The notes below the pieces were generated by a model. It saw only the letters and a program-made list of their open reading frames with translations, was not told the DNA's origin and did no database searches. A program made the position numbers and the translations under genes. From CAYUAG01 sp046483025 (GTDB taxonomy: Bacteria; Zhuqueibacterota; QNDG01; CAYUAG01), in the NCBI GenBank assembly GCA_046483025.1, contig JAWODZ010000105.1, positions 10,304 to 74,303 of the forward strand: a stretch of DNA of 64,000 bases, written 5' to 3'. Shown here piece by piece: positions 27,699 through 34,826 of this stretch. Every line of letters begins with the position of its first letter. Within the stretch, counting starts at the first letter, position 1.

Positions 27699-28427
27699 AT
27701 GCAGCCTAAAGTAAAAGTTTTGTATGCTCCCGGTATCAACTGTCATTATGAGACAGCAGAAGCATTTCGCATGGTTGGAGCAGATCCGGATTTTTGTAAT
27801 CTTACCAGTGATCTTCTTACCGGTAAACAGAAATTAACAGAATGTGACCTCATTGTTATTCCTGGTGGTTTTTCATTTGGTGATCACGTAGCAGCGGGTA
27901 GAATTTTTGCAATAGATCTGATATTCAGACTCAATGAACAGCTTATGGAAGTCCGGGAAAAGCATATACCTATCATCGGAATCTGCAATGGTTTTCAGAT
28001 ACTTATCAATTCAGGGTTACTTCCGGGGAATAATGATATTGGCAAGCCTGTTGCTATAGTTGACCGCAACAGATCTGCAGTATTTGAGAGCAGGTGGGTA
28101 GATATATATGTGCAGGATACTGATTGTGTGTGGACTCAGGGTATAGATAAACAGAAGCTCCGCATTCCAGTAGCACATGGAGAAGGCCGGATAAGTCTTC
28201 CGGATGATTTTAATGAATCCCGTACAGTCTTTCGTTATGGTTCTGATTCTGGTACTGAGGAATATCCGGAAAACCCCAATGGTTCGGTTAAGGGAAGAGC
28301 AGGGATCTGTGATCCTACCGGGACCATACTGGGAATGATGCCTCATCCGGAGAGAGCTGTCTATCCCTGGTTAGGATCAGAAGACGGGCTGGAAATTCTT
28401 AAAGCTGGTGTTAAAGCGGTGAAATAG
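27699..28427 (+). CDS. purQ: Phosphoribosylformylglycinamidine synthase glutaminase subunit PurQ
   Basis: A class I glutamine amidotransferase of 242 residues that supplies ammonia to PurL. The nucleophile cysteine is in IIGICNGFQILINSG, and the His-Glu pair is in MMPHPERAVYPW. VIPGGFSFGDHVAAGR is the family oxyanion region. An AGGAGGT site sits six to seven bases before the ATG at 27699; a TTG directly before it is less well spaced. It is the last gene before a 790-base repeat-filled gap. Confidence 0.95.
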   Translation: MQPKVKVLYAPGINCHYETAEAFRMVGADPDFCNLTSDLLTGKQKLTECDLIVIPGGFSFGDHVAAGRIFAIDLIFRLNEQLMEVREKHIPIIGICNGFQILINSGLLPGNNDIGKPVAIVDRNRSAVFESRWVDIYVQDTDCVWTQGIDKQKLRIPVAHGEGRISLPDDFNESRTVFRYGSDSGTEEYPENPNGSVKGRAGICDPTGTILGMMPHPERAVYPWLGSEDGLEILKAGVKAVK

Positions 28428-28521
28428 TGGTATTAATCAAGTATTTTTTTCTCGTTCGGCAATGAAAAAGAATATTAACGCAGAGCTCGCAAAGATTGCA
28501 AAGTGCTTCGCTTTGTCTTTT

Positions 28522-28585
28522 AACCTCCCGAAGGTTTGGATCCTTTACTTCGTTCAGGACAAGCTCTTCGGGAGGTTTTTATTTC
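28522..28585 (+). terminator. Hairpin after purQ, possible terminator
   Basis: AACCTCCCGAAG (28522-28533) pairs perfectly with CTTCGGGAGGTT (28566-28577), followed by a short T tract. The loop of about 32 bases is long for an intrinsic terminator, so it may instead be one of the palindromic repeats of this gap. Confidence 0.45.
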
Positions 28586-28603
28586 AGAATTCCAGTGCGA
28601 TCT

Positions 28604-28690
28604 GTCACACTTCAATGAACTCAGTGTGACGGAATACAGTCGATTTTAACATGCCTCACCGGCAGTCAGGGACTGCCTCTAACCGTTGTA
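28604..28690. repeat. Paired palindromic intergenic repeats, copy A
   Basis: Two palindromes lie in tandem. GTCACACT and AGTGTGAC arms (28604-28630) recur at 39773-39799 with one mismatch. GGCAGTC and GACTGCC arms lie inside 28655-28689, a 35-base stretch found identically at 34355-34389 and nearly so at 39895-39929. They form one dispersed intergenic family. Confidence 0.85.
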
Positions 28691-28819
28691 AAAACAAAAC
28701 TCCGGGTGTCCGAAGGACCCCGGGTGTTTTGCATAACCTTAGAGCAACTTCCAAAATCAAAAATCGTTAATCGTTGGTCGTACATGCATTACTACAATTC
28801 CCCACCCTGACAGGGCCAT

Positions 28820-28977
28820 GACCCTGTCGAGACTGTCGAAAAAGTCAACTGATGTCTTTGCGAGGAACGCAGTGACGAAGCAATCTCCTTCAGTTAATTT
28901 AAAAATCTAGGGGATTGCTTCGTAAAAAACACTCGCAATGACATATTTAGGACTTTTTTGATAGCCTCGTCAGGGTC
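28820..28977. repeat. Long palindromic element (MITE-like)
   Basis: The arms (28820-28888 and 28910-28977) are imperfect inverted repeats of about 69 bases around a 21-base loop. The outer parts share a GACCCTG-start block and AAAAAGTC; the inner parts carry the GCGAGGAACGCAGTGACG motif followed by AAGCAATC. A further small palindrome, ATTCCAAT/ATTGGAAT, is at 28995-29019. No transposase or reliable gene is present in the gap 28428-29209. Confidence 0.8.
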
Positions 28978-29142
28978 GGCAAACACTTCAGCACATTCCA
29001 ATCCAGCATGCATTGGAATCCCCGTGGTCTCAAATTCTGTCAGGAGGAATGCAAGGTTAAAACACTCAGTGTCCATATTTGCTTGACAAGGGGAGTTTAA
29101 AAGCTGGATTCAAGAGTGGCAGGGCAAGTGGTAAAATTTTTC

Positions 29143-29171
29143 TTGACTATAAGCATTTCTGAGTTTATATT
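29143..29171 (+). promoter_or_regulatory. Sigma-70-type promoter at the left edge of the accessory region
   Basis: TTGACT (29143-29148) and TATATT (29166-29171) are 17 bases apart. It could drive the toxin-antitoxin pair from bacterial sequence. An archaeal-type promoter overlaps its downstream side. Confidence 0.55.
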
Positions 29172-29179
29172 ATTAAAAA

Positions 29180-29195
29180 CCGAAAATTATAAAAA
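29180..29195 (+). promoter_or_regulatory. Archaeal-type BRE/TATA promoter, copy 1
   Basis: CCGAAA (BRE-like, 29180-29185) is followed directly by ATTATAAAAA (29186-29195). The ATG at 29219 is about 28 bases from the centre of the TATA-like box, the distance expected for a leaderless archaeal transcript. Alone it is weak, but it matches the arrangement at 30089-30103. Confidence 0.45.
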
Positions 29196-29218
29196 TAAAT
29201 GTCACTTTTATGTTACAC

Positions 29219-29395
29219 ATGAAACAAAATAGTTACAATATCATGATTGTAGAAGCGCTTTTAAAATCAGAAAATCACATAAGAGGGCTTGCTAAAGCGC
29301 TGAATACAAACCAGATGACAACTTCAAGAAGATTAGTGTTGAATTTTAGATTTTTAAGTTTTATCTTATTTAGTAAGAATGTAACATATTGTTGA
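29219..29395 (+). pseudogene. Truncated winged-helix (HTH) gene fragment
   Basis: The first 35-40 residues read as the start of a winged-helix DNA-binding domain (IVEALLKSENHIRGLAKAL, then the recognition helix TNQMTTSRRL). The sequence then leaves the family and ends in low-complexity residues, so the gene is cut in the middle of the domain. From memory, the opening resembles small HTH or HTH-nucleotidyltransferase genes of DPANN archaea; this needs a database search. The 20 bases just upstream recur in variant form at 34552-34571, also next to a cut gene start. Confidence 0.5.
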
Positions 29396-29410
29396 ATGGA
29401 GGTGTATACA

Positions 29411-29641
29411 ATGATCAATCCTCGAATTAAAAAAGAAATACTTGAACAACTTGATCACCTTAAATTTGAACAGCAGAATCAAATTTTACAATATATTAAT
29501 AATTTAACACATCAAAGAAAACATAGTGTGAACGGGAAAAAACTGTTAGATTTTGCTGGTGAAATTGATGAAGGTGATCTTAAAATAATATCTGATGTCA
29601 TTGAACAGGGTTGCGAAAAGGTAAATCCTGATGAGTGGTAG
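29411..29641 (+). CDS. VapB-like antitoxin
   Basis: A 76-residue protein encoded directly before a PIN-domain toxin, overlapping it by 11 bases. Residues 1-35 form an amphipathic helical segment (LEQLDHLKFEQQNQILQYI). The C terminus, DVIEQGCEKVNPDEW, resembles the toxin-binding tails of VapB-type antitoxins. The ATG at 29411 follows a clear GGAGGTG ribosome site; an ATG 15 bases upstream overlaps that site and is unlikely. The pair probably represses its own promoter (family knowledge). Confidence 0.8.
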   Translation: MINPRIKKEILEQLDHLKFEQQNQILQYINNLTHQRKHSVNGKKLLDFAGEIDEGDLKIISDVIEQGCEKVNPDEW

Positions 29642-30020
29642 ATATCTACTTGATACTAATATAGTTATTGCTCTTTTTGCCGGTGATCCTTCAGTAACAC
29701 AACATCTTAAAAAAAGTGTTAATATTATTATTCCCAGTATTGTATTGGGAGAACTTTATTTTGGAGCACAAAAATCTGTTCATAAAGAAAAGAATATTAA
29801 TCTTATTCATGAATTTGCTAAAGAATGTGCTGTTTATCACTGTGATGAATTAACAGCTTGGCATTATGGCAAAATTAAGGGTAAGTTAAAAATAAAAGGT
29901 ACACCTATTCCGGAAAACGATTTATGGATTGCATCTATCTCAATTCAACATCAGATACCACTTGTTACTCGTGATATGCATTTTAATTCTATTGATACAT
30001 TAGCAGTGATCAAATGGTAG
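29631..30020 (+). CDS. VapC-type PIN-domain ribonuclease toxin
   Basis: A 129-residue PIN domain. The acidic metal-binding residues are visible: aspartate in RYLLDTNIVIAL, glutamate in VLGELYFGA, aspartate in IPENDLWIAS and aspartate in VTRDMHF. VapC toxins cleave tRNA or rRNA when the antitoxin is lost. All catalytic positions are kept, so it should be active. It sits in the accessory region, with a 9-base direct repeat (TAGTAAGAA) on each side of the pair. Confidence 0.9.
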   Translation: MSGRYLLDTNIVIALFAGDPSVTQHLKKSVNIIIPSIVLGELYFGAQKSVHKEKNINLIHEFAKECAVYHCDELTAWHYGKIKGKLKIKGTPIPENDLWIASISIQHQIPLVTRDMHFNSIDTLAVIKW

Positions 30021-30061
30021 TTATGTTTTTATATCAGCAGAACTATATAGTAAGAAAAGTA

Positions 30062-30099
30062 TTCACCTCCACTAAATAGTAACAAAACCGAAAGCTTTA
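30062..30099. repeat. Direct repeat DR, left copy
   Basis: These 38 bases match 34571-34608 at 36 positions; the last 31 (30069-30099 and 34578-34608) are identical. The repeat ends in CCGAAAGCTTTA, the archaeal-like promoter core. The copies bracket 4.5 kb holding the large secreted protein and the cysteine-rich genes. Confidence 0.85.
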
Positions 30100-30103
30100 T
30101 ATA
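30089..30103 (+). promoter_or_regulatory. Archaeal-type BRE/TATA promoter, copy 2
   Basis: CGAAAGC followed by TTTATATA (30096-30103) matches the BRE plus TATA box of archaeal promoters. The ATG at 30126 is about 26 bases from the TATA centre, so a leaderless transcript is predicted. No good bacterial -35/-10 pair or strong ribosome site competes for this gene. Confidence 0.55.
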
Positions 30104-30125
30104 TGAGAAAGCTAATATAGGGGAT

Positions 30126-32105
30126 ATGAAAGCTTTTAAGAGTGTAAAGTATGCTTTAGCCGGAGCTGCTCTGTTCCTTAGTTTAGCAGGCGCTGTAAAA
30201 GGCAAAAGCCTTGACAAGGTTGTTGCAGAGGAAGCAGGAAGAACGGTCAGGGTTAAGGTTCTTGATGATTTTAACAATAATCCTCTTGACAGTGCATTGG
30301 TAAAGTTTGTATGCCAGAATGACACATCCATTGCATATAATGATACAACGAATTCTTCAGGAATGGCGGAGTTTGAGGATTTTAACACAAGCATCCCTGA
30401 TGACACAGATGTTCCCCTTGACTATAAGCTGAAGCAGAACTATCCTAATCCATTTAATCCATCTACAACAATACCAATAGACGTAGATAAGTATACTGAT
30501 GTTAATTTGAGCATCTATAACATAAGGGGGCAGCTTGTTAAAACCCTTTACGATGGAAACCTCGAACCAGGAGAGCATTACCATACATGGGACGGCACTG
30601 ACAACAGCGGAACAGGAGTGGCTGCAGGAGTGTATATTGCAATGCTGGACAACGGCGAGTCAATAAAGATGATGCTTCTTGACGGCAACACAAACACATC
30701 AATGGCTCCAAAGGTAAGGCTTAAGAAAACAAATAATGATATGGATGCAGGCAGGTGGTATGATGTTGATGTAAGCAGAAACAATTATGAGAGTTTGAGT
30801 GATGTTGTTTTTGTGGAAGAAGGCGAAGGCGCGATTGAATTTGTATACAAGCTTACAAGAAACAATGAAGAGCCGGTTATCAAAGCAGAGGTTACACCAA
30901 AAGAGGCAGCAGTAGGGGACACAGTTACATTCTCTGATTTGGGAAGCTATGATCCTGATAATGACCCGATAAACTATGAATGGATAACAGAAGGCCAGCA
31001 TTACTTTACCTCTGATGCAAAGCACGCCTATGACGCAAAAGGAGAGAAGACTGTAACATTCAAGGTAACAGATGAAAGAGGCGCATCAAGTGATACAAGC
31101 TTTACCGTTACTGTGTCAGAGCTGGAGAGGATAGCGCAGGGATTGGTAACAGATATAACCAATGATTCCCTGTTATATGGACAGCCAGTCAGCATTGCAG
31201 GAAAAACAGACACAACTGACGTAGAAGGCAATTTCTCGATTGGGGGCTTAGAGCCGGGAACATACAGAATAAAGGTAGGCACAGGAACTGATTACCGCAC
31301 AATGGAAAGAGACGTCACAATCACAGAAGATGATACTACAAAAGTTGGTCCGCAGAGACTTGTTCCAAACAAACCCGGATTAACCGAGTTCCTTGACGGG
31401 ACAGTGTTTGCTGAGAAAGGCTGGTCTGAACCATGGGGAAAATATACGCAAAAATGGGCAAAGAAGGCAGACAGTGTTTGTGTGAACATTGACCACATGA
31501 ATGCATCAAGCCAGCAGCATGCAGAAACATTCATGACTGACCCTGATTTGGCTAGCTCAACATACGGTGTACATGATTACACAGCTCAGGAGATTCACAA
31601 GGTCGGTGAAGACGAACGCCCAGACTATGGCACACCGGGAACATTTATTTGGGAGTTTATTAATTCTACTCCATTTGCTGCAGTGTACGAAAACCCGCAG
31701 AACAGGGGAAAAATAGATGCCACAGTTGTTAATATACCCAATGGCACAGATTTGGCAACAGCATACCATGAAGGATTGACAGCGATAACCGGGATTGATG
31801 AAGTTATTGAGGAACTAGAAGGAAAATATGAAAGCGCTCGTAACGAAACAACAACTACACCCTACATGTCAGATAAAGATATAATAATCAACAAATTCAA
31901 CCAGGACAGAGACCATAATACATTAGAGGGAGATATTGGACCTTCTTCTGAAGCAGGGCTGGCTAAAGCTGCTCCTGGAAAGCCAATAATCATTTATGAT
32001 GGGAAGGTCGTTGGAGATGAGGATTTAACTCCAAGCCAGATAAGTGCATATCACACTCTTTTGGAGAATTCTGTAAGACCGCCTACATATGTTATCTTTA
32101 ATTAA
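30126..32105 (+). CDS. Secreted multidomain protein with internal FlgD-like/sorting domain and PKD domain
   Basis: A 659-residue secreted protein of unknown function. A signal peptide covers residues 1 to about 26 (YALAGAALFLSLAGAVKG). Residues about 98-186 are a FlgD-like/type A sorting-type domain (LKQNYPNPFNPSTTIPI, then SIYNIRGQLVKTL), normally C-terminal but internal here. A PKD-like domain lies near 250-332 (DPDNDPINYEW, HAYDAKGEKTVTFKV), a carboxypeptidase-regulatory-like fold near 338-412 (VEGNFSIGGLEPGTYRIKVG), and about 240 residues after that I do not recognise. Codon choice (CTT Leu, AAG Lys, GCA Ala) differs from the flanking genes. Its stop overlaps the convergent cysteine-rich gene by four bases. 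Confidence 0.8.
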   Translation: MKAFKSVKYALAGAALFLSLAGAVKGKSLDKVVAEEAGRTVRVKVLDDFNNNPLDSALVKFVCQNDTSIAYNDTTNSSGMAEFEDFNTSIPDDTDVPLDYKLKQNYPNPFNPSTTIPIDVDKYTDVNLSIYNIRGQLVKTLYDGNLEPGEHYHTWDGTDNSGTGVAAGVYIAMLDNGESIKMMLLDGNTNTSMAPKVRLKKTNNDMDAGRWYDVDVSRNNYESLSDVVFVEEGEGAIEFVYKLTRNNEEPVIKAEVTPKEAAVGDTVTFSDLGSYDPDNDPINYEWITEGQHYFTSDAKHAYDAKGEKTVTFKVTDERGASSDTSFTVTVSELERIAQGLVTDITNDSLLYGQPVSIAGKTDTTDVEGNFSIGGLEPGTYRIKVGTGTDYRTMERDVTITEDDTTKVGPQRLVPNKPGLTEFLDGTVFAEKGWSEPWGKYTQKWAKKADSVCVNIDHMNASSQQHAETFMTDPDLASSTYGVHDYTAQEIHKVGEDERPDYGTPGTFIWEFINSTPFAAVYENPQNRGKIDATVVNIPNGTDLATAYHEGLTAITGIDEVIEELEGKYESARNETTTTPYMSDKDIIINKFNQDRDHNTLEGDIGPSSEAGLAKAAPGKPIIIYDGKVVGDEDLTPSQISAYHTLLENSVRPPTYVIFN

Positions 32106-32434
32106 TAAGGGATTGCTCCCATTGTCGAGTCTGCAGATGAAAAGCAGTCTCCTTCTGTCTGATAAGATACTTCACAACAGAAAGCATCTGAACCGCAGGG
32201 AGCGTGTTCATAACAACCGGGGTCCCATGGCGAAGTGCATATGGGGGAACACTTTCTTGTAGGAACACATTGATTCAAAGTCTTATCCCAAATATACTCC
32301 ATCTTACAGCAATGCGTAGTCCCGTCTGAATCTGGATGCAAATAATCACAGTGATAGCCGTTGCAGCAGTCTGACTGCTCTGTTCCGTCGTAATTGCACG
32401 GGTCGCTGCTCTGACCGCAGTCTCCAACACACTC
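32102..32434 (-). pseudogene. C-terminal part of a cysteine-rich protein, beyond an amber codon
   Basis: These 110 codons continue in the same frame as the upstream cysteine-rich gene after a single TAG at 32435-32437. The sequence right after the stop (ECVGDCGQSSDPC) keeps the spacing and composition of the preceding part, so the two form one ancestral gene, with CAG to TAG the simplest change. An internal ATG at 32341 could start a 79-residue product. Loss by mutation, sequencing error, or read-through cannot be separated here. Confidence 0.65.
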
Positions 32435-33583
32435 CTATACATCAGTAGAAGTCTCTTGCAGCACATCAGTGTCTTCTGAGCAGCACTTGCATACTGTACT
32501 TTCTGTGTTGCATTTGTAATACTCATAATCATCATCGCCGCAGCAGTCTGTATCACCGCTATCAATCTCTGTCTGCGTGTATTCGCCGTGAGGTTCTGAT
32601 TCTCCAGAAACAGCAGAACTGCATACACTGCCGCACATGCTGCTCATACTGTCGCAATCACCCCAGCCGGCTGTTACAAAAGGCATATTGCCCCAGACAT
32701 AACAAATCACACTGGTGTCATTTCCTGAACTGTAAAACTGAACTGCAGATCCTTGTGAATAGCATGTTTCATCAGGACCGATGCAGTCAAAGTCAGAGCA
32801 ACACTCCAAAGGATCAGAAGAACTGCAAGTATAGGCTGTTCCTCCGGTAACAGATATCACATCAGAACCCTTCCACGCTACCTCTGAGTTTGTATAACAC
32901 TTATTCTCTATCTCACTATCATCATCACCGCAGCACTCCACTGTTGTTAAGTCACCATATTCACCTACTCCTGTTTCTCCTGCCATTGCATACTGTAAAT
33001 CACTGCAGGTTGTGTCATCGCAGTCAAGCCAAACAGAATTAGAGCATGTGATATTCCTGTCGTCACCGCTTTTGTCAATATCAAAGCGGCCGCCGTAGCA
33101 TTCCCCATTGTAAACGCACTCATCATCATAAAGACAGCATCCCCAGTCAGCATTGTCAGAGGTGCATGCATCATCGCATTGCCTTGTTATTGCATAGTCT
33201 GTACAGCACTCATCATTAACGCAAACACCGCCTGTGCAAGAGCTTCCATCTAACTTACCAACACACTCTCCAGCTACACAGTCATTATCCACGCAGTCCC
33301 AGCCGTCATTGCAGCAGTCAGTACATGAATCAACACAGTCAACCCAAGAACCGCCGTTGCAGTAATCTGCGTCGCCGTCGCCGTCAATATCGCCGCCAAC
33401 AATAGCCTCTCCGTTGCCAGAAGGATTTAATGGTCTTTCTATATCATAAGCTTCATAACAATAATCCCCGAGAACACAATCATCGCTATTAGGACAGATT
33501 ACATAGGTCTGTGCAAAAGCAAGGCTAACCAAAACCAGTGCAATTCCTATCCATGCTGCTTGTTTCAAATTAATCAGGCACAC
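32435..33583 (-). CDS. Cysteine-rich secreted or surface protein
   Basis: A 382-residue protein with a signal peptide (AWIGIALVLVSLAFAQ) and a mature part extremely rich in Cys and Asp, with CC pairs repeating through it (DCCNDGWDC, ECCTDY, GCCLYDDEC, ECCGDDDSE, DCCGDDDYE). Two acidic loops, GGDIDGDGDADY and FDIDKSGDD, look like calcium-binding loops. Many disulfides on the cell surface are inferred. I know similar cysteine-rich repeat proteins from DPANN archaeal genomes but cannot confirm homology. The start may be the ATG at 33583 or a TTG at 33568. It overlaps the upstream gene and stops at an amber codon after which homologous sequence continues. Confidence 0.7.
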   Translation of the reverse strand: MCLINLKQAAWIGIALVLVSLAFAQTYVICPNSDDCVLGDYCYEAYDIERPLNPSGNGEAIVGGDIDGDGDADYCNGGSWVDCVDSCTDCCNDGWDCVDNDCVAGECVGKLDGSSCTGGVCVNDECCTDYAITRQCDDACTSDNADWGCCLYDDECVYNGECYGGRFDIDKSGDDRNITCSNSVWLDCDDTTCSDLQYAMAGETGVGEYGDLTTVECCGDDDSEIENKCYTNSEVAWKGSDVISVTGGTAYTCSSSDPLECCSDFDCIGPDETCYSQGSAVQFYSSGNDTSVICYVWGNMPFVTAGWGDCDSMSSMCGSVCSSAVSGESEPHGEYTQTEIDSGDTDCCGDDDYEYYKCNTESTVCKCCSEDTDVLQETSTDV

Positions 33584-34130
33584 CTATTTCATAGTCTTCA
33601 TAGTTTTTATATTCATCTGTGGAAGAAAGCACACATTTTTCATTTCCGTTTGTCCATCTCCAATCTCCCAGGAAATCATACTCGCCTCCCATACTTAAAC
33701 ATGCATCAGAATCATCGTCAGCAGTGGAAACACAGCTATAGCCGTCCCATTCATAATACTCCGGGCAGCACTTGCCTGCAGAACAATGATTTGTTCCACA
33801 GCAGTCACTATCAGAAGAACAGCTCTCTCCTGATATTGTCCAGCAGCATCCATTGCCCGGGTCCCATTCCTGGCTAGGATTAAGGCAGATGTATGTATCC
33901 TTCAAGCCTGTCCATACTCCCGGAACATTTTCATTGTAAACATCAACTGAAAATGAAACAGGGTTATTGTCTGCATCAGGACAGCTTCCCACCTCAAAGG
34001 TAACAGTCTTGGAAGTGGATGAAGTAGGACCGTTGTTGCTTGACCATGTACAGCTGCTACCGTAAAGAGCATCAAAGTTATAATGAAGATTTAAAGGACT
34101 TTCAGAACTGCAGTAACAAACAACCTTCTT
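33570..34130 (-). pseudogene. Cysteine-rich protein, 5'-truncated
   Basis: The open frame runs from a TAA just beyond 34130 down to 33570, with no plausible start codon or signal peptide at the upstream end. The readable part begins CYCSSESPLNLHYNF and continues through FEVGSCPDADNNP to a C-terminal cysteine-rich block (SCSSDSDCCGTNHCS, KCCPEYYEW). An internal ATG at 33992 would give 140 residues without a signal peptide. The frame ends beside a large inverted repeat at 34138, which suggests the 5' part was removed by a rearrangement there. Composition matches its downstream neighbour. Confidence 0.6.
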
Positions 34131-34137
34131 TTAAGAA

Positions 34138-34261
34138 TTTTAACCTTAGTAGAAACATATCATCTTAAAATTCCTTACCTTATTACCTTATTTTTCTGAC
34201 AATCATCAATAAGGTAATAAGGTTGAAGGTTTTATTGATTCTTGTACTACTAAGGTTAAAA
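34138..34261. repeat. Nested perfect inverted repeats
   Basis: The outer arms of 15 bases (34138-34152 and 34247-34261) and inner arms of 16 bases (34177-34192 and 34208-34223) are each perfect. The arms are built on CCTTA and ACCTTAT units, so several alternative pairings exist. The element abuts the cut end of the cysteine-rich gene and could be a recombination junction or the remains of a mobile element end. Confidence 0.7.
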
Positions 34262-34318
34262 GAAATAAGGTTTTGAAATTTCAGCTTTCCTGTGATTCAG
34301 TACACAAGAGAGAAACGG

Positions 34319-34390
34319 CTAACCGCAGTCCTTGACTGCGGTTTTATCTTACCACTCACCGGCAGTCAGGGACTGCCTCTAACCGTTGTG
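34319..34390. repeat. Palindromic intergenic repeat, copy B
   Basis: The self-complementary AACCGCAGTC/GACTGCGGTT type hairpin (34321-34343) is followed by the GGCAGTC/GACTGCC hairpin. The whole 70-base unit matches 39857-39929 with few differences, and its right half is identical to 28655-28689. Both other copies lie in clearly bacterial sequence. Confidence 0.85.
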
Positions 34391-34405
34391 AATGTAAAAC
34401 CCCGG

Positions 34406-34504
34406 ATGTTTGGAGAAGTCACAGGATATAAAGCTGTGCTTTGTTTTAGTCCTGCCGGAGAAACGCTAGGAAAGCAGATAGAAAAATTTGAATTAAAAAA
34501 TTAA
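34406..34504 (+). other. Short open frame, possible gene remnant
   Basis: Thirty-two codons ending KQIEKFELKN look protein-like and may be the C-terminal remnant of a lost gene (GEVTGYKAVLCFSPAGETL). I do not recognise the family. Upstream in the same frame is only palindromic repeat sequence. Confidence 0.25.
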
Positions 34505-34570
34505 GTTTTGTATATTATAATAATTAAAAATTAAATCTTTACAATATAAGAATAAATGGGACTTTTATGT

Positions 34571-34608
34571 TTCGCCACCACTAAATAGTAACAAAACCGA
34601 AAGCTTTA
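34571..34608. repeat. Direct repeat DR, right copy
   Basis: Partner of 30062-30099 (36 of 38 positions equal). It directly follows a 20-base stretch (34552-34571) resembling the leader of the truncated HTH gene at 29195-29214, so two unrelated archaeal-looking segments are joined here. From 34609 to 34826 I see no convincing gene. Confidence 0.85.
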
Positions 34609-34826
34609 AAGTTGTTATATTTTGGAGGACACGGAGTTAAGCACAATGTATATTATACCAAACGGTGGTATCCACATGTCAAAGAAAAAATGTTTAATTT
34701 TAAAGCCATAAGATTTACATTTAAAAAATTAAGCTGGGATGTCGCCTTCTGAGATTGAAAAACCAAACAGATCCATGTGATTGGAAATTATTTGAATTTT
34801 TAGAATTTAGGTTAAGGTAAACAAAA

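Noticed and set aside
28894..29076. A 60-codon open frame on the minus strand after purQ
   Set aside because: It lies across the right arm of the long palindromic element and a second small palindrome; no family resemblance, no ribosome site.
34292..34504. A 70-codon open frame on the plus strand
   Set aside because: Its first half is the dispersed palindromic repeat (copy B) read as protein; only the last 32 codons are kept, as a low-confidence remnant.
29219..34608. Prophage or insertion-sequence composite
   Set aside because: No integrase, transposase, terminase or capsid gene can be recognised; only repeats and surface genes are present.
34620..34690. A 5S rRNA-like stretch (CACGGAGTTAAGC followed by GGTGGTA)
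   Set aside because: The match covers only a short loop motif; the flanking stems of 5S rRNA cannot be formed, so it is taken as chance.
34613..34760. Short frames (about 21 and 48 codons) before the isochorismatase gene
   Set aside because: No start codon for the longer one, no recognised family, and the two overlap in different frames.
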